This document shows, one piece after another, positions 48,683 to 57,564 of a stretch of 64,000 bases of DNA. Source of the DNA: a virus. How positions within the stretch are numbered: position 1 is the stretch's first letter; every line of letters begins with the position of its first letter. The notes beneath the pieces were generated by a model. That model did not search any database. It had not been told where the DNA came from and saw only the letters and a program-made list of their open reading frames with translations. Made by a program: the position numbers and the translations under genes. The stretch lies in the IMG/VR virus record IMGVR_UViG_3300032213_003144, positions 106,426 to 170,425 of that record; one strand, written 5' to 3'.

Positions 48683-51600
48683 ATGTCTTCGCAAAATAAT
48701 GAGTTTGAGATTCCCTTTAGCCAGTCACGCCGTGGCAAAAAAGAGGAAATTAACGTTAAGGCAATAGGCCGGCGAATTGGCTCATCGGCAGCAAGCAGAC
48801 TCGTTGACCGACCGAATATAGGTGGTAGAAGAAGGCGCGGAACTCGTGGACTTGGCATCCCAGATGGAGACCTGAATCCCCGCACTAGAGTTGATGTCGA
48901 CGGAGATGGAACAATCTTCGATGGGTGGCCTGGCTGGGAGCAACCAGACCCAACCCCATCATCGATGCCTAATGCTCCAAAATTATCTCTATCTAGTGGA
49001 GAAAAAGATAAAAAACCATCTTTCCCACGCAAACCTACATATGGCCCATTCATTGGAAGTGCTGAAGACAGATTTGGCAAAGCAAAAACATGGGAAGAGT
49101 TTAAAGAAATTTACGACGACACCGAAATAAACTTCTTTGACTACGAAACAACTGGTCTTGTATTTGACGAATTCAGAGAGCCGTCGGCCAATGGTCAGCC
49201 AGTTCAGTTTGGCGTTGTGAGAATGAAGGGCGATAAGGAAATAGCTCGCTTGAATCTGTTTATGAACCCAAAAGAGCCGCTTGGCGAATGGTCGGCAAGA
49301 GAATTAAAAGATAGAGACGGAAACCAGCTAACAGACGAATGGCTATCCAGACAGATGTCCATGGCCGAAGCTCACAGGGCACTCGTTGAATTCGCTGGAG
49401 AAGATGCAATATTTGGTGTGCAGAATGCTGCGTTTGACAAAGACGTTCTAGAACAGACGCTTAGCGATGCCGGAATTGAATGGCGTCCCGGTGGATACCT
49501 AGATACAAAAGACATAGCAGACATGACTCTTCCTAAATGGTCTGAAGAAAATCAGGATGGGCCGTTCGTCATTGACTCTGAAGGAAACAAAAAACCATCA
49601 AATGGCCTTGCAGCAATAACCAAATACCTAGAGGTTGAGCTAGGGGAAAAACACCACACTGCAGATGCTGATGCACAGGCTACCGGCCTAGTGATGTCGG
49701 CGATAATAAATGGTGCCATTGAGAGAGACTGGCCGACAAATCTTCTTGATTCAGAAAAAAGAAAAACAAAACTGCAGAAAGATAATGAAAAATTTGATGC
49801 AGAAATAAAAAAATTTAGAGCAGCAAAAGAAGAATTTATTAAAGCTGCAAAGCAAAACGAACAGCCAAGCTTGTCGTCTGGTTCAAAAGAGCGCCCAATA
49901 ATAAAACTAGAAAACGACAAAAAGCGCCCAGTGATATCGTTCCAGAAAGATGAACGAGAATTGCTAAAAAAACATCGTTCAACAAAATACAAATATGGCG
50001 ACAAGAGTGCACTTGGTGGAGAAATTAAGTCTACTAAAACCAACTGGCTAAAGGGTTTGTCAAGTGAGCAAATTTCAGAACTCATAGTTCCCAGTTCGCA
50101 AGAAGAGCACTACAGAATGTGGGTTGACGATATAGCCCCAGGCGCATATGAGACACCGTCAATCAATGAGGCATTCAGGAAATATTATGACGAGATGATG
50201 GCAGGAAATCCATGGGATGAGGTTGACTATTCTCCGGACAACGTCCAGGCTTCACGGGATGCAGTAAAAGCACTGCTTGACTCATCACCAGCCGTTAAAT
50301 GGGCCTTTGAAAACCATGGGGCTCCATCCATTGGTGTGATGTCAGCAAAAGGAATTGAAACCTACGAAGCAATACCATCTGTAAGTCAAAAATTGACCGC
50401 GCTGCAGAATGAAAGATTTTTAGCTAAAAAACCATTTGTCAGGGCAAGACTTTCTCCTGGAACCAATTTGCTGATATTTAACAAGCGTGCCCTCATTGAT
50501 AGAGAGGGCTCGATTCCCGGGGAAGAGACTCCGCTCCTATGGTCAGACGCGCATATGCCACTAATAACCGATGCGCATATAGATAAATCAATCACTGGAA
50601 CGATTGTTCATGAATGGGGACACTGGCTTGTTTTTAGAGCAGTAAAAGACACAGAGCAGATAAAAAGGAATAGAACCAACTTCTTCGGCTCGGGGGACCT
50701 TAACGACGATAATTACATCAAAGCCCTCGCCCTATCTGAGTACTATTCAAAAACAGAAAAAAACAATGGACTTATGGATTTATGGAATAAAAAAGTTCCC
50801 ATAGAAGACTCCAGAGAGGTTCCGCGTGTTCTGACTTCATATGGTCACGTAAACGAGGCAGAAACATTCGCCGAAGGTGTAGTTGCATACTTTCATCCAA
50901 ATCCAGAAGTAAGAAAAAATGCAATAAATGAAAAGTTGCGCAACGATATTGAGACATTCCTGGGAGATGGGGACGGAAAGAAACCGTGGGACGATAATGA
51001 ATCCATAGAGCTTGCTATATCCTCTGGGCGGACATCTAAGCAGCGTTTGGAGAAGAGAGAAGCCAATTCAACCTCATCGGAACAGGCATTTTCGTCAATG
51101 CCAGAGGATGACAGGGAATTGGCCCGACTTGACTACTTCTTGTCACTCTCTTCTGGCGCAATAATTCCCGAATCCGGCTCGCGCAAACTAGAAATAATAA
51201 ACGATTTTGATGATAGAAAGAACGACAATTTTGCGACTCCGATACGCGTTGTGAGCTTTAAGGACAGTAACGGGAAAGATGTTGAGTACACGATATTTGC
51301 CACTGGGAAATTTGGCGACAGCGTTTACGTTTTTGAAAAGACAAAACTAGATAAATACGTATCAGAAAAAGAAGAAATGATTTCTCTCGCCAATGGGGTT
51401 CCATTTGAGGAGGTTGGCATATCCGTCATAAGTACAATGACAGACGAAAGAGAAATACGAGATAAAAAAAATGGCCTAGTTGGCGTAATGTCTGTCATGC
51501 CTCCGTCGGGTGACGGAGAAACATCCGTAGTACACGAAATTGCAATCGACGACAAACATAAAAGAAGAGGACTCGCCTCTGCTCTGTTTAAATACCACAG

Positions 51601-54600
51601 AGACTCATGGCCGGACCAAGACCTGCATCACAGCTCGGCACTTTCTGATGATGGGAGAGCGTTTGCTGCGGCTACCCCGTTTGACGGAACGTCCAATCCT
51701 CCAGTCGGAAATCTTCAAAACGATTTAACCAATTTCGTAAGAGGTTTGATGGAAGTGCTTCCTGACGATGAAAACGATAACGACATATCACTCTCCTCTG
51801 GGGCGAAGTATTCAGAAATTGTGAAGAGGCAGCCAAATCCTTCACGTGAGCAAATTGATTCTTCTAGAAACTTTAAGGATTTCGTTCAACTTGACGAACT
51901 AAGAAAAGAAGACGTATGGGCGACCACCGGCGTTGATGATTTCGGTGATGACATAACGGAAATGGTGGACTCAGAAGATAGGGCCAACATAAAGAAAGAT
52001 ATCAAGCAGTCAATTGAAACGTTGTTCTCTTACGAGATTGAGCTTGACGACAGTATTGTTGTAACGTCCAATTCTGGAGAAAAAATCAATCTCGGAAACA
52101 GGATAAAAATTACAGCTGTTGTTGAAGACGTTCAGGTCTCTGCTCTAGAAGAAAAAGATATCTCCGAACAGATTAACGAGATAGGGCACATGCTTATCGG
52201 AGAAGATAAGAAGCCGCTCACAAGGGTGGATGTAAAATTCAAGATATCCCCAGCCGATTCCGCGGCTACGGAAAAACTGCTCGCCTTAGGTGTGCCGGAG
52301 AGTCTTATCGATATCGACAATCCAAAAACAGACATTGAGCTTGGGCGCGCTCATAGAGCGATATTTACGGACGGCAGCAAGACGATAGTGTCCCATGAGT
52401 CAATATTCATTAGTAATAGCGCTCGCGGTAACGGTTTGGCTAGTGTATTTAATGCCAGAAATGAGTCGCTATATAGAGAGATTGATGCCGATTCAATAAT
52501 AACCCAAGGCATGTCCTCATCGTCTTCAGACCAAATCGGCGCTACCCATTGGGCCAGAAATGGTTTTACTATCCTCGGCGAGCCATCGAAGCAGAGATTC
52601 ATTGGCGTAATCGATGATGCCATAACCAACAAACCAGGGTCATTCTCTGAAGAGGAGAGGAAGAGAATATCCTCGCTATACAAAAAAGATAAAAAGACTG
52701 GGAAATTCACCTCTTCTGCAACCCCAGAAGAACTAATTGACTTCAGCGAAGCAGACGAAGTGTTTGGCCTCTCCAACAACGGTGATGGAGAAGCAATATT
52801 TTTCACTCGCGAAGTCTCAAAGCCAAGCGGAATCAATAAGGCAATGAACAGAATGAGGAGAAGGGTTGGTTCGGAAAGAACTGAATCGATTTCTCCGTCG
52901 CTTTCTTCTGGGGCTTTTGATTACCGCGGGCTCCATGGGGCTCCAGGTCGTGGCTCTGGAGCACCACTGCACGACCTGATATCCCCAGACTATTCGGTAT
53001 ACCCGGAAGACGTATATTCATCAAACGCTATTAAATACTACGGGGTTGGAGACGATAACCTTGATGCATCAGCATTCAACTTGATTAGAAGCTTTAAGGG
53101 TAAGCCAAACGCAGAGGTCACTATATATAGGGCTGTGCCTACTTCTCCTGAGACGAGAATTTCTCGTTTGGAAAAAGAAAAAGCTCACATAATGAAGTAT
53201 GGAAAAGTACCAAAGAGCGCCGTAACCAATCTAGGACCAAGCGAGTACTACGAAAAAATTAGCAATGAAATAGATGAGTTGAAAAACAACCCAGAAGTCA
53301 GGTCTTCCGTTTCTTCTGGGGACTGGGTTACCCCATTTAGACAATATGCAGTAATGCATGGAGATGGTGCTCTTCGTGGAGATTATGAAATAGTAAAGAA
53401 GCGTGTAAAAGCAAAGAATGTCTATACGGACGGAAATTCATGGCTTGAGTGGGGCTATGACGATAGTAAGGGTTCGTTGTCTTTGTCGTCTGGGGAGCAA
53501 CCTAAAATAAACCTATCAGATGATGAAAAAAGAGAGATAATACGTCTCGCATCTCAAAGGACGGATAGTTTCTCGCGTAGTGTTGTCGCTCAATACCACA
53601 GAAACAACGGAAGACTATCGAACAAGCAGTGGGCTTCGTTAAATCGAATGACATCCAGGGGCGCTCTTGGTCTTGGTTCTGGAATGGTGAGCGATGGGGA
53701 AATACTAACTAGGGTTGCCAAGTCTTTTGAGAGGGCATCACTTCCAGATGAGCCATCAACGCCAATAGACCAGAGACTTATTTCAAAAATGGTTTCTGGA
53801 CTAAAGAAAAAAGATGGAACACCGGTGTCAATTAACGACTTCCTTGGTTTCTTGTCAAAAATAGCTGACATAAATGACGACAGACTGGGTAACCACCCAG
53901 GTTTCAATGATTTGGAAGAAACAATCTTACCGATTGAATCACTTGCAGATATTTTTAAAGAACTTGGTCACTCAAGAATCGATGTACCCGGCTCAAGGAC
54001 AAAGAAGATACTCGGACCAGTGGTCAGAGAAATGGTCGACCTTGTTGGTGACGATGAATTTTTGGAGGATGCAAGACAATACGCGCTCCCACCACTGGAG
54101 GTGTGGGCCCGAGCAGCAGCAAAGTCGATTTTACAAATGCAAGAATTTACAAAAGACGTTGGTGAGCCGCGGCGTGAGTTTATGAAGCGCGAATTTAGTA
54201 TTGAGTCACTTGATGGGGTTAATTCCTTTGTGCTTAGAGATATTGGTGGAGAAATCATCATGTCTGGACCAGTTTCTGATATGCAGCAACGGGATAGGCA
54301 CGAATTCCAATATTCAAACTTGAATTCAATAATGTTCAGCTACCACCAGCAAACTCCAGGCATTCCTTTTATGACGATGGTTAAGCGCCATTTGTATCCA
54401 GACGACCCATTGGCTGAGGTTCTTGCTGACAGAAGGGTTATGTCGGCAAATAATGATGCCGCAATGGGTGGAAGAAATATGGCGGAGAGTCTAGAAAACG
54501 CCATCTTGACCCCTCTGGATGTTTACAAGTTCTCTGACTCTCCATCAGGAAGAAGAGTAAGGGAAATGTTTGAAAGGGCATATACCGACGTTGCTCACTA

Positions 54601-56434
54601 CGATGAATTTTCCAGGAGATACGCCACTCGTGTGAGAAAACTTGTTTCAGATGCCGGTTTAGACCCAGATTCACCTGAAGTTAAGCGCGCACTCACAACA
54701 GGATGGACACAGGTTGCGGACTCAACGGAAGAACCACCAGAAAATGGTGGAAGGTTCATCTCGGCTGCTTTGTTGGTACGCAACCTCGTAGCAGGCCTGT
54801 ATCGACCATCGTGGGATATGTCCGGAGAGGCGTATACCACTCCTCATGAATTTATGCACCTAATAACTGGTCAGGGTTTCACGAGACACGGAGAAATGGC
54901 TTCAAATATTGGATGGCTCGGTGCTTTTGGTAAGGATGTATGGCCAAAAGTTGCAACCCTGCTGGGCGTCCAGGCGAGATTCTTCGACCTGCAAAAAGAG
55001 GACTCAGCGGGTGGCGACCTCATCGAAGGAAATGAACAATTCAGGGTTCTTGTTATGAACGAGATTAAAGAACTTCTTGGTGGTGATGGGGACGACTACG
55101 GACGCACAAGCCAAGCACTACTTGAAAAATTGTATGAAGAGGGCGGAATATTAAGAACAGCAAAAACGGATGGGCTTTTTGAAGGATTCAACTGGATTGA
55201 CCCGCTCCTCCCACTTGAGGCTTCAGACCTTGGATGGGGATTGAAATTTGGACAACCAAAAGATGACGAAGGGTTAAGCCTGAGTTCGGGAGCCTTGAAT
55301 CGTAAACCAACCAAAAAGAACATCGCTGACGGTAAAAAAATTCTTGAACGTTTAAAGAATGAGTCTGATTTTTCAGAAAACGGTGAAAGCCTAGACAACA
55401 TGTACGCTCGTGGCGCAGTTGTCTCTTCAGAAAAAATTGTAAATGCCGAAAACAGAGATATTGCTAGAGACATAGTGCTTGATGCTGAGAGAAATATGAA
55501 TAGCTGGAAGGCAGAAGAGGAATCCGCACGTAATTCCGGCATGGCTGGATATGTCTATGAGGCCGAGGGCATGCGTGATGGCGCATCACAAACATTCACG
55601 GCAATGTATGGACCGTTGACAACCGTTACCGAATACAGGAGAGAGAATAGAAGAAACGAACGTTCAAGCAGTCCAAGTCTTAGCTCTGGAGCCGAACCAA
55701 GCCGCTACGTTGTTGACCCATACGCTGGATTCAATCACCGGCTTAACCAAACAAAAAAATTTGCAGACCCAGAAGAAGAACTAAATAAAGTCAGAGAACT
55801 TTACGCAAAATATAGAGATAGGTCCATCCCGTGGACAACTGGACCAGAAATCGAGGATGAGAGCGCGATGTCAAGGGCTGTCAACGAGGTCATGGGGGAA
55901 GGGGTTGTTCCCGATTGGGATGGCGTCCGCGCATTTGCGGATGCGAAGAGGAAGCGAATCAAGGAAGATAAAGAATTCATCGAGGAACTAAAACAAGAAC
56001 ACATAAGACGGTTTGGTTATTCTTTCACCGAAATTCCTGGAAAAAAGAAAGCCGCCATAGAGATATATGATGACGAGCTTGCCTATAATTCACTTAATGA
56101 CCTTTCATTTGAAATAGGAAAAGGTAAAAATGGTGAAACAAAAACAAGAAATGAAATTAAGAAAATTCAAGAACAACTAGAAAAGCTAAATTACGACAAA
56201 GGTGGGGAGTTTGTCCTTGAAGACGGACCAGATGGTTTCAAGTATTACCTAAAGAAATTAGACATGTCGTACATAGAGGAAGAAAATAATGAAAGATTAA
56301 GACTGATTGAAAAATACAAGTCGGAAGGTCTTACCGCAATCGAAGCGACTATGCGCGCCTGGGATGACATACGAGATGACGAACGGTTCTCTTGGGAAAA
56401 AAGATACGCAAAAATTACAGAGGATGAACAATGA
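48683..56434 (+). CDS. Giant polyprotein 3: DnaQ, GNATs, ART-like, two zincins
   Basis: A 2583-residue protein. Eight LSSG motifs start at residues 103, 397, 822, 1037, 1407, 1601, 2200 and 2333. Segments in order: N-terminal tag with RLVDRPNIGG and DVDGDGTIFDG (27-95); DnaQ-like 3-5 exonuclease with FDYETTG (Asp153, Glu155) (107-400); zincin HEWGH at 643 (401-825); GNAT with RRGLASAL near 961 (826-1040); second GNAT-like with ARGNGLASV near 1248 (1041-1410); ADP-ribosyltransferase-like with TIYRAVP (Arg1483), VSSGDWVT and SWLEWGYD (Glu1589) (1411-1604); zincin HEFMH at 2055 (1605-2203); two unassigned pieces. It lies 12 kb from the other head genes but shares their tag and motif, so I infer the same capsid-loaded, cleaved and injected fate. 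Start context is weak. Confidence 0.88.
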   Translation: MSSQNNEFEIPFSQSRRGKKEEINVKAIGRRIGSSAASRLVDRPNIGGRRRRGTRGLGIPDGDLNPRTRVDVDGDGTIFDGWPGWEQPDPTPSSMPNAPKLSLSSGEKDKKPSFPRKPTYGPFIGSAEDRFGKAKTWEEFKEIYDDTEINFFDYETTGLVFDEFREPSANGQPVQFGVVRMKGDKEIARLNLFMNPKEPLGEWSARELKDRDGNQLTDEWLSRQMSMAEAHRALVEFAGEDAIFGVQNAAFDKDVLEQTLSDAGIEWRPGGYLDTKDIADMTLPKWSEENQDGPFVIDSEGNKKPSNGLAAITKYLEVELGEKHHTADADAQATGLVMSAIINGAIERDWPTNLLDSEKRKTKLQKDNEKFDAEIKKFRAAKEEFIKAAKQNEQPSLSSGSKERPIIKLENDKKRPVISFQKDERELLKKHRSTKYKYGDKSALGGEIKSTKTNWLKGLSSEQISELIVPSSQEEHYRMWVDDIAPGAYETPSINEAFRKYYDEMMAGNPWDEVDYSPDNVQASRDAVKALLDSSPAVKWAFENHGAPSIGVMSAKGIETYEAIPSVSQKLTALQNERFLAKKPFVRARLSPGTNLLIFNKRALIDREGSIPGEETPLLWSDAHMPLITDAHIDKSITGTIVHEWGHWLVFRAVKDTEQIKRNRTNFFGSGDLNDDNYIKALALSEYYSKTEKNNGLMDLWNKKVPIEDSREVPRVLTSYGHVNEAETFAEGVVAYFHPNPEVRKNAINEKLRNDIETFLGDGDGKKPWDDNESIELAISSGRTSKQRLEKREANSTSSEQAFSSMPEDDRELARLDYFLSLSSGAIIPESGSRKLEIINDFDDRKNDNFATPIRVVSFKDSNGKDVEYTIFATGKFGDSVYVFEKTKLDKYVSEKEEMISLANGVPFEEVGISVISTMTDEREIRDKKNGLVGVMSVMPPSGDGETSVVHEIAIDDKHKRRGLASALFKYHRDSWPDQDLHHSSALSDDGRAFAAATPFDGTSNPPVGNLQNDLTNFVRGLMEVLPDDENDNDISLSSGAKYSEIVKRQPNPSREQIDSSRNFKDFVQLDELRKEDVWATTGVDDFGDDITEMVDSEDRANIKKDIKQSIETLFSYEIELDDSIVVTSNSGEKINLGNRIKITAVVEDVQVSALEEKDISEQINEIGHMLIGEDKKPLTRVDVKFKISPADSAATEKLLALGVPESLIDIDNPKTDIELGRAHRAIFTDGSKTIVSHESIFISNSARGNGLASVFNARNESLYREIDADSIITQGMSSSSSDQIGATHWARNGFTILGEPSKQRFIGVIDDAITNKPGSFSEEERKRISSLYKKDKKTGKFTSSATPEELIDFSEADEVFGLSNNGDGEAIFFTREVSKPSGINKAMNRMRRRVGSERTESISPSLSSGAFDYRGLHGAPGRGSGAPLHDLISPDYSVYPEDVYSSNAIKYYGVGDDNLDASAFNLIRSFKGKPNAEVTIYRAVPTSPETRISRLEKEKAHIMKYGKVPKSAVTNLGPSEYYEKISNEIDELKNNPEVRSSVSSGDWVTPFRQYAVMHGDGALRGDYEIVKKRVKAKNVYTDGNSWLEWGYDDSKGSLSLSSGEQPKINLSDDEKREIIRLASQRTDSFSRSVVAQYHRNNGRLSNKQWASLNRMTSRGALGLGSGMVSDGEILTRVAKSFERASLPDEPSTPIDQRLISKMVSGLKKKDGTPVSINDFLGFLSKIADINDDRLGNHPGFNDLEETILPIESLADIFKELGHSRIDVPGSRTKKILGPVVREMVDLVGDDEFLEDARQYALPPLEVWARAAAKSILQMQEFTKDVGEPRREFMKREFSIESLDGVNSFVLRDIGGEIIMSGPVSDMQQRDRHEFQYSNLNSIMFSYHQQTPGIPFMTMVKRHLYPDDPLAEVLADRRVMSANNDAAMGGRNMAESLENAILTPLDVYKFSDSPSGRRVREMFERAYTDVAHYDEFSRRYATRVRKLVSDAGLDPDSPEVKRALTTGWTQVADSTEEPPENGGRFISAALLVRNLVAGLYRPSWDMSGEAYTTPHEFMHLITGQGFTRHGEMASNIGWLGAFGKDVWPKVATLLGVQARFFDLQKEDSAGGDLIEGNEQFRVLVMNEIKELLGGDGDDYGRTSQALLEKLYEEGGILRTAKTDGLFEGFNWIDPLLPLEASDLGWGLKFGQPKDDEGLSLSSGALNRKPTKKNIADGKKILERLKNESDFSENGESLDNMYARGAVVSSEKIVNAENRDIARDIVLDAERNMNSWKAEEESARNSGMAGYVYEAEGMRDGASQTFTAMYGPLTTVTEYRRENRRNERSSSPSLSSGAEPSRYVVDPYAGFNHRLNQTKKFADPEEELNKVRELYAKYRDRSIPWTTGPEIEDESAMSRAVNEVMGEGVVPDWDGVRAFADAKRKRIKEDKEFIEELKQEHIRRFGYSFTEIPGKKKAAIEIYDDELAYNSLNDLSFEIGKGKNGETKTRNEIKKIQEQLEKLNYDKGGEFVLEDGPDGFKYYLKKLDMSYIEEENNERLRLIEKYKSEGLTAIEATMRAWDDIRDDERFSWEKRYAKITEDEQ

Positions 56435-56619
56435 ACAATAAGATAACCAAAGAAATGATTGATTCCTACATGTCGCACTTCTCCGAAGAGGAGATAACCG
56501 ACATTATCGCAGCGGAAAAGAGCGAGATTCACTCAGGTTTCCCATCCAATAGGGCGAAGCAGTCAAAAAGGGCCAAAAGACGCTCCTCCAGGAAAACCCC
56601 AGAGTCTGGTAATCTTTAA
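56431..56619 (+). CDS. Small hypothetical protein, coupled to giant gene 3
   Basis: A 62-residue protein whose ATG overlaps the stop of giant gene 3. The N-terminal half is acidic and helical (ITKEMIDSYMSHFSEEEI); the C-terminal half is very basic (NRAKQSKRAKRRSSRK). Translational coupling implies expression with the polyprotein. Function unknown. Confidence 0.62.
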   Translation: MNNKITKEMIDSYMSHFSEEEITDIIAAEKSEIHSGFPSNRAKQSKRAKRRSSRKTPESGNL

Positions 56620-56631
56620 CAAGTAAGCACT

Positions 56632-56814
56632 ATGCCTAATCAATTTTACGAAGACGACGAAGAGTACGTAGAACTCATAAAAGAGTACGAGCGATACATA
56701 CGCGACACCCCTGGCGCATACGAGGATTTTGACGAGTGGCTTGAAATCGAATATGGTCAATCAAGAAAAAAGGCAATTAAGCGCCCTAAAAGGAAACGTG
56801 ATAAGGAGTTCTAA
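56632..56814 (+). CDS. Small hypothetical protein
   Basis: A 60-residue protein: an acidic, Tyr/Glu-rich first two thirds (YEDDEEYVELIKEYERYI) and a basic tail (KKAIKRPKRKR), the same acidic-then-basic layout as its neighbours. Its stop codon contains the start of the next gene (TAATG). No family recognised. Confidence 0.58.
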   Translation: MPNQFYEDDEEYVELIKEYERYIRDTPGAYEDFDEWLEIEYGQSRKKAIKRPKRKRDKEF

Positions 56815-56990
56815 TGACCGTCCCAAATACAGACTCAAATGACAATCAGATATTGTCGGAAATCGCCGCTGCGGACGGGAAATTAAGACACGACAGCTTT
56901 GAGTCGTACATGGACGCAATCGCAATCTTTGAGCACTCAAAGAGAAGGTTCAAGACTGGCGAGCTAGTGAACGACAAGGATAACGAGTAA
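56814..56990 (+). CDS. Small hypothetical protein
   Basis: A 58-residue reading frame starting in the previous stop (TAATG) and ending in the next start (TAATG). The product contains ILSEIAAADGKLRHDSFES and AIAIFEHSKRRF, a short helical segment with charged tail. Coupling on both sides supports it as a real gene. Function unknown. Confidence 0.55.
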   Translation: MTVPNTDSNDNQILSEIAAADGKLRHDSFESYMDAIAIFEHSKRRFKTGELVNDKDNE

Positions 56991-57118
56991 TGAGCGACGA
57001 AGATAACGAAGAAAAAAAGGATTCAGAGAATCCAAACGCACGAGCCATACCGGTTTCCGAAGTTGTTAAACCGGTAGGCCCGCGTATTAGACCGCGACGA
57101 AAGTGTTGCGGAAATTAA
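56990..57118 (+). CDS. Tiny hypothetical protein ending Cys-Cys-Gly-Asn
   Basis: A 42-residue reading frame starting in the previous stop codon. It has an acidic N-terminus, a Pro/Val centre and the basic end RPRRKCCGN. The same last four residues, Cys-Cys-Gly-Asn, end the 214-residue protein at 29116-29760, which may be chance or a shared C-terminal signal. Confidence 0.5.
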   Translation: MSDEDNEEKKDSENPNARAIPVSEVVKPVGPRIRPRRKCCGN

Positions 57119-57144
57119 GTAAATGAATCTTTAATGATTCAGCG

Positions 57145-57414
57145 TTATTGTGTTTTTCGTGTCTTCTTTAATTGCTTGTTTGCCACGACAATGCCCAATT
57201 CCTTTGCTGATGGCTCATTAGCCAGAGCTGAAAGTTCTGCTTCGTAGATTTCCGAGTACTCATCGGAGTGACGACTCTTCAGGACGAGGTGAGCCCTGCG
57301 TCGTGCTTCTTGCCTCATTACAGCAAGGGCCATTGAGCGTTGTTTTTCTACCCCAGTAAACTTGGGTCTTCCTTTTTTCATTCCTTTTGCTTTGAGCTTG
57401 TTGTACTCTGACAT
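57145..57414 (-). CDS. Small basic hypothetical protein
   Basis: An 89-residue Lys/Arg-rich protein (KAKGMKKGRPKF near the N-terminus, a helical middle AVMRQEARRRAHLVL, and a basic end KKTRKTQ). It may bind nucleic acid. The start is preceded by TAAGGAGT, a strong ribosome-binding site. It converges with the tiny genes after giant gene 3. Confidence 0.65.
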   Translation of the reverse strand: MSEYNKLKAKGMKKGRPKFTGVEKQRSMALAVMRQEARRRAHLVLKSRHSDEYSEIYEAELSALANEPSAKELGIVVANKQLKKTRKTQ

Positions 57415-57503
57415 ATTTAGTAACTCCTTAGGTAGGTGGATTAATTAGAGTAGTTAAATAATATGTACTAGGAACAAAAAACACAACCTCACCTATAAAA
57501 ATA

Positions 57504-57550
57504 AAAAGCGCCCGTTCCATGGTCTCTGCCATGGGTTAACGGGCGCTTTT
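57504..57550. terminator. Strong terminator below SSB
   Basis: A 13-bp stem AAAAGCGCCCGTT/AACGGGCGCTTTT (57504-57516 with 57538-57550) encloses a second perfect 6-bp hairpin CCATGG/CCATGG. Both strands have flanking A/T runs, so it can work in either direction, but its 15-nt distance from the SSB stop points to the minus strand. Confidence 0.88.
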
Positions 57551-57564
57551 AATCGTTCAGTTAC

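Noticed and set aside
53284-53334. VSSG inside the ART-like domain and ISSG near residue 787 of giant 3 as further cleavage sites
   Set aside because: They lack the Leu of L[SA]SG, and VSSG falls in the middle of the ART-like domain near its expected catalytic Ser, so it is more likely part of the fold.
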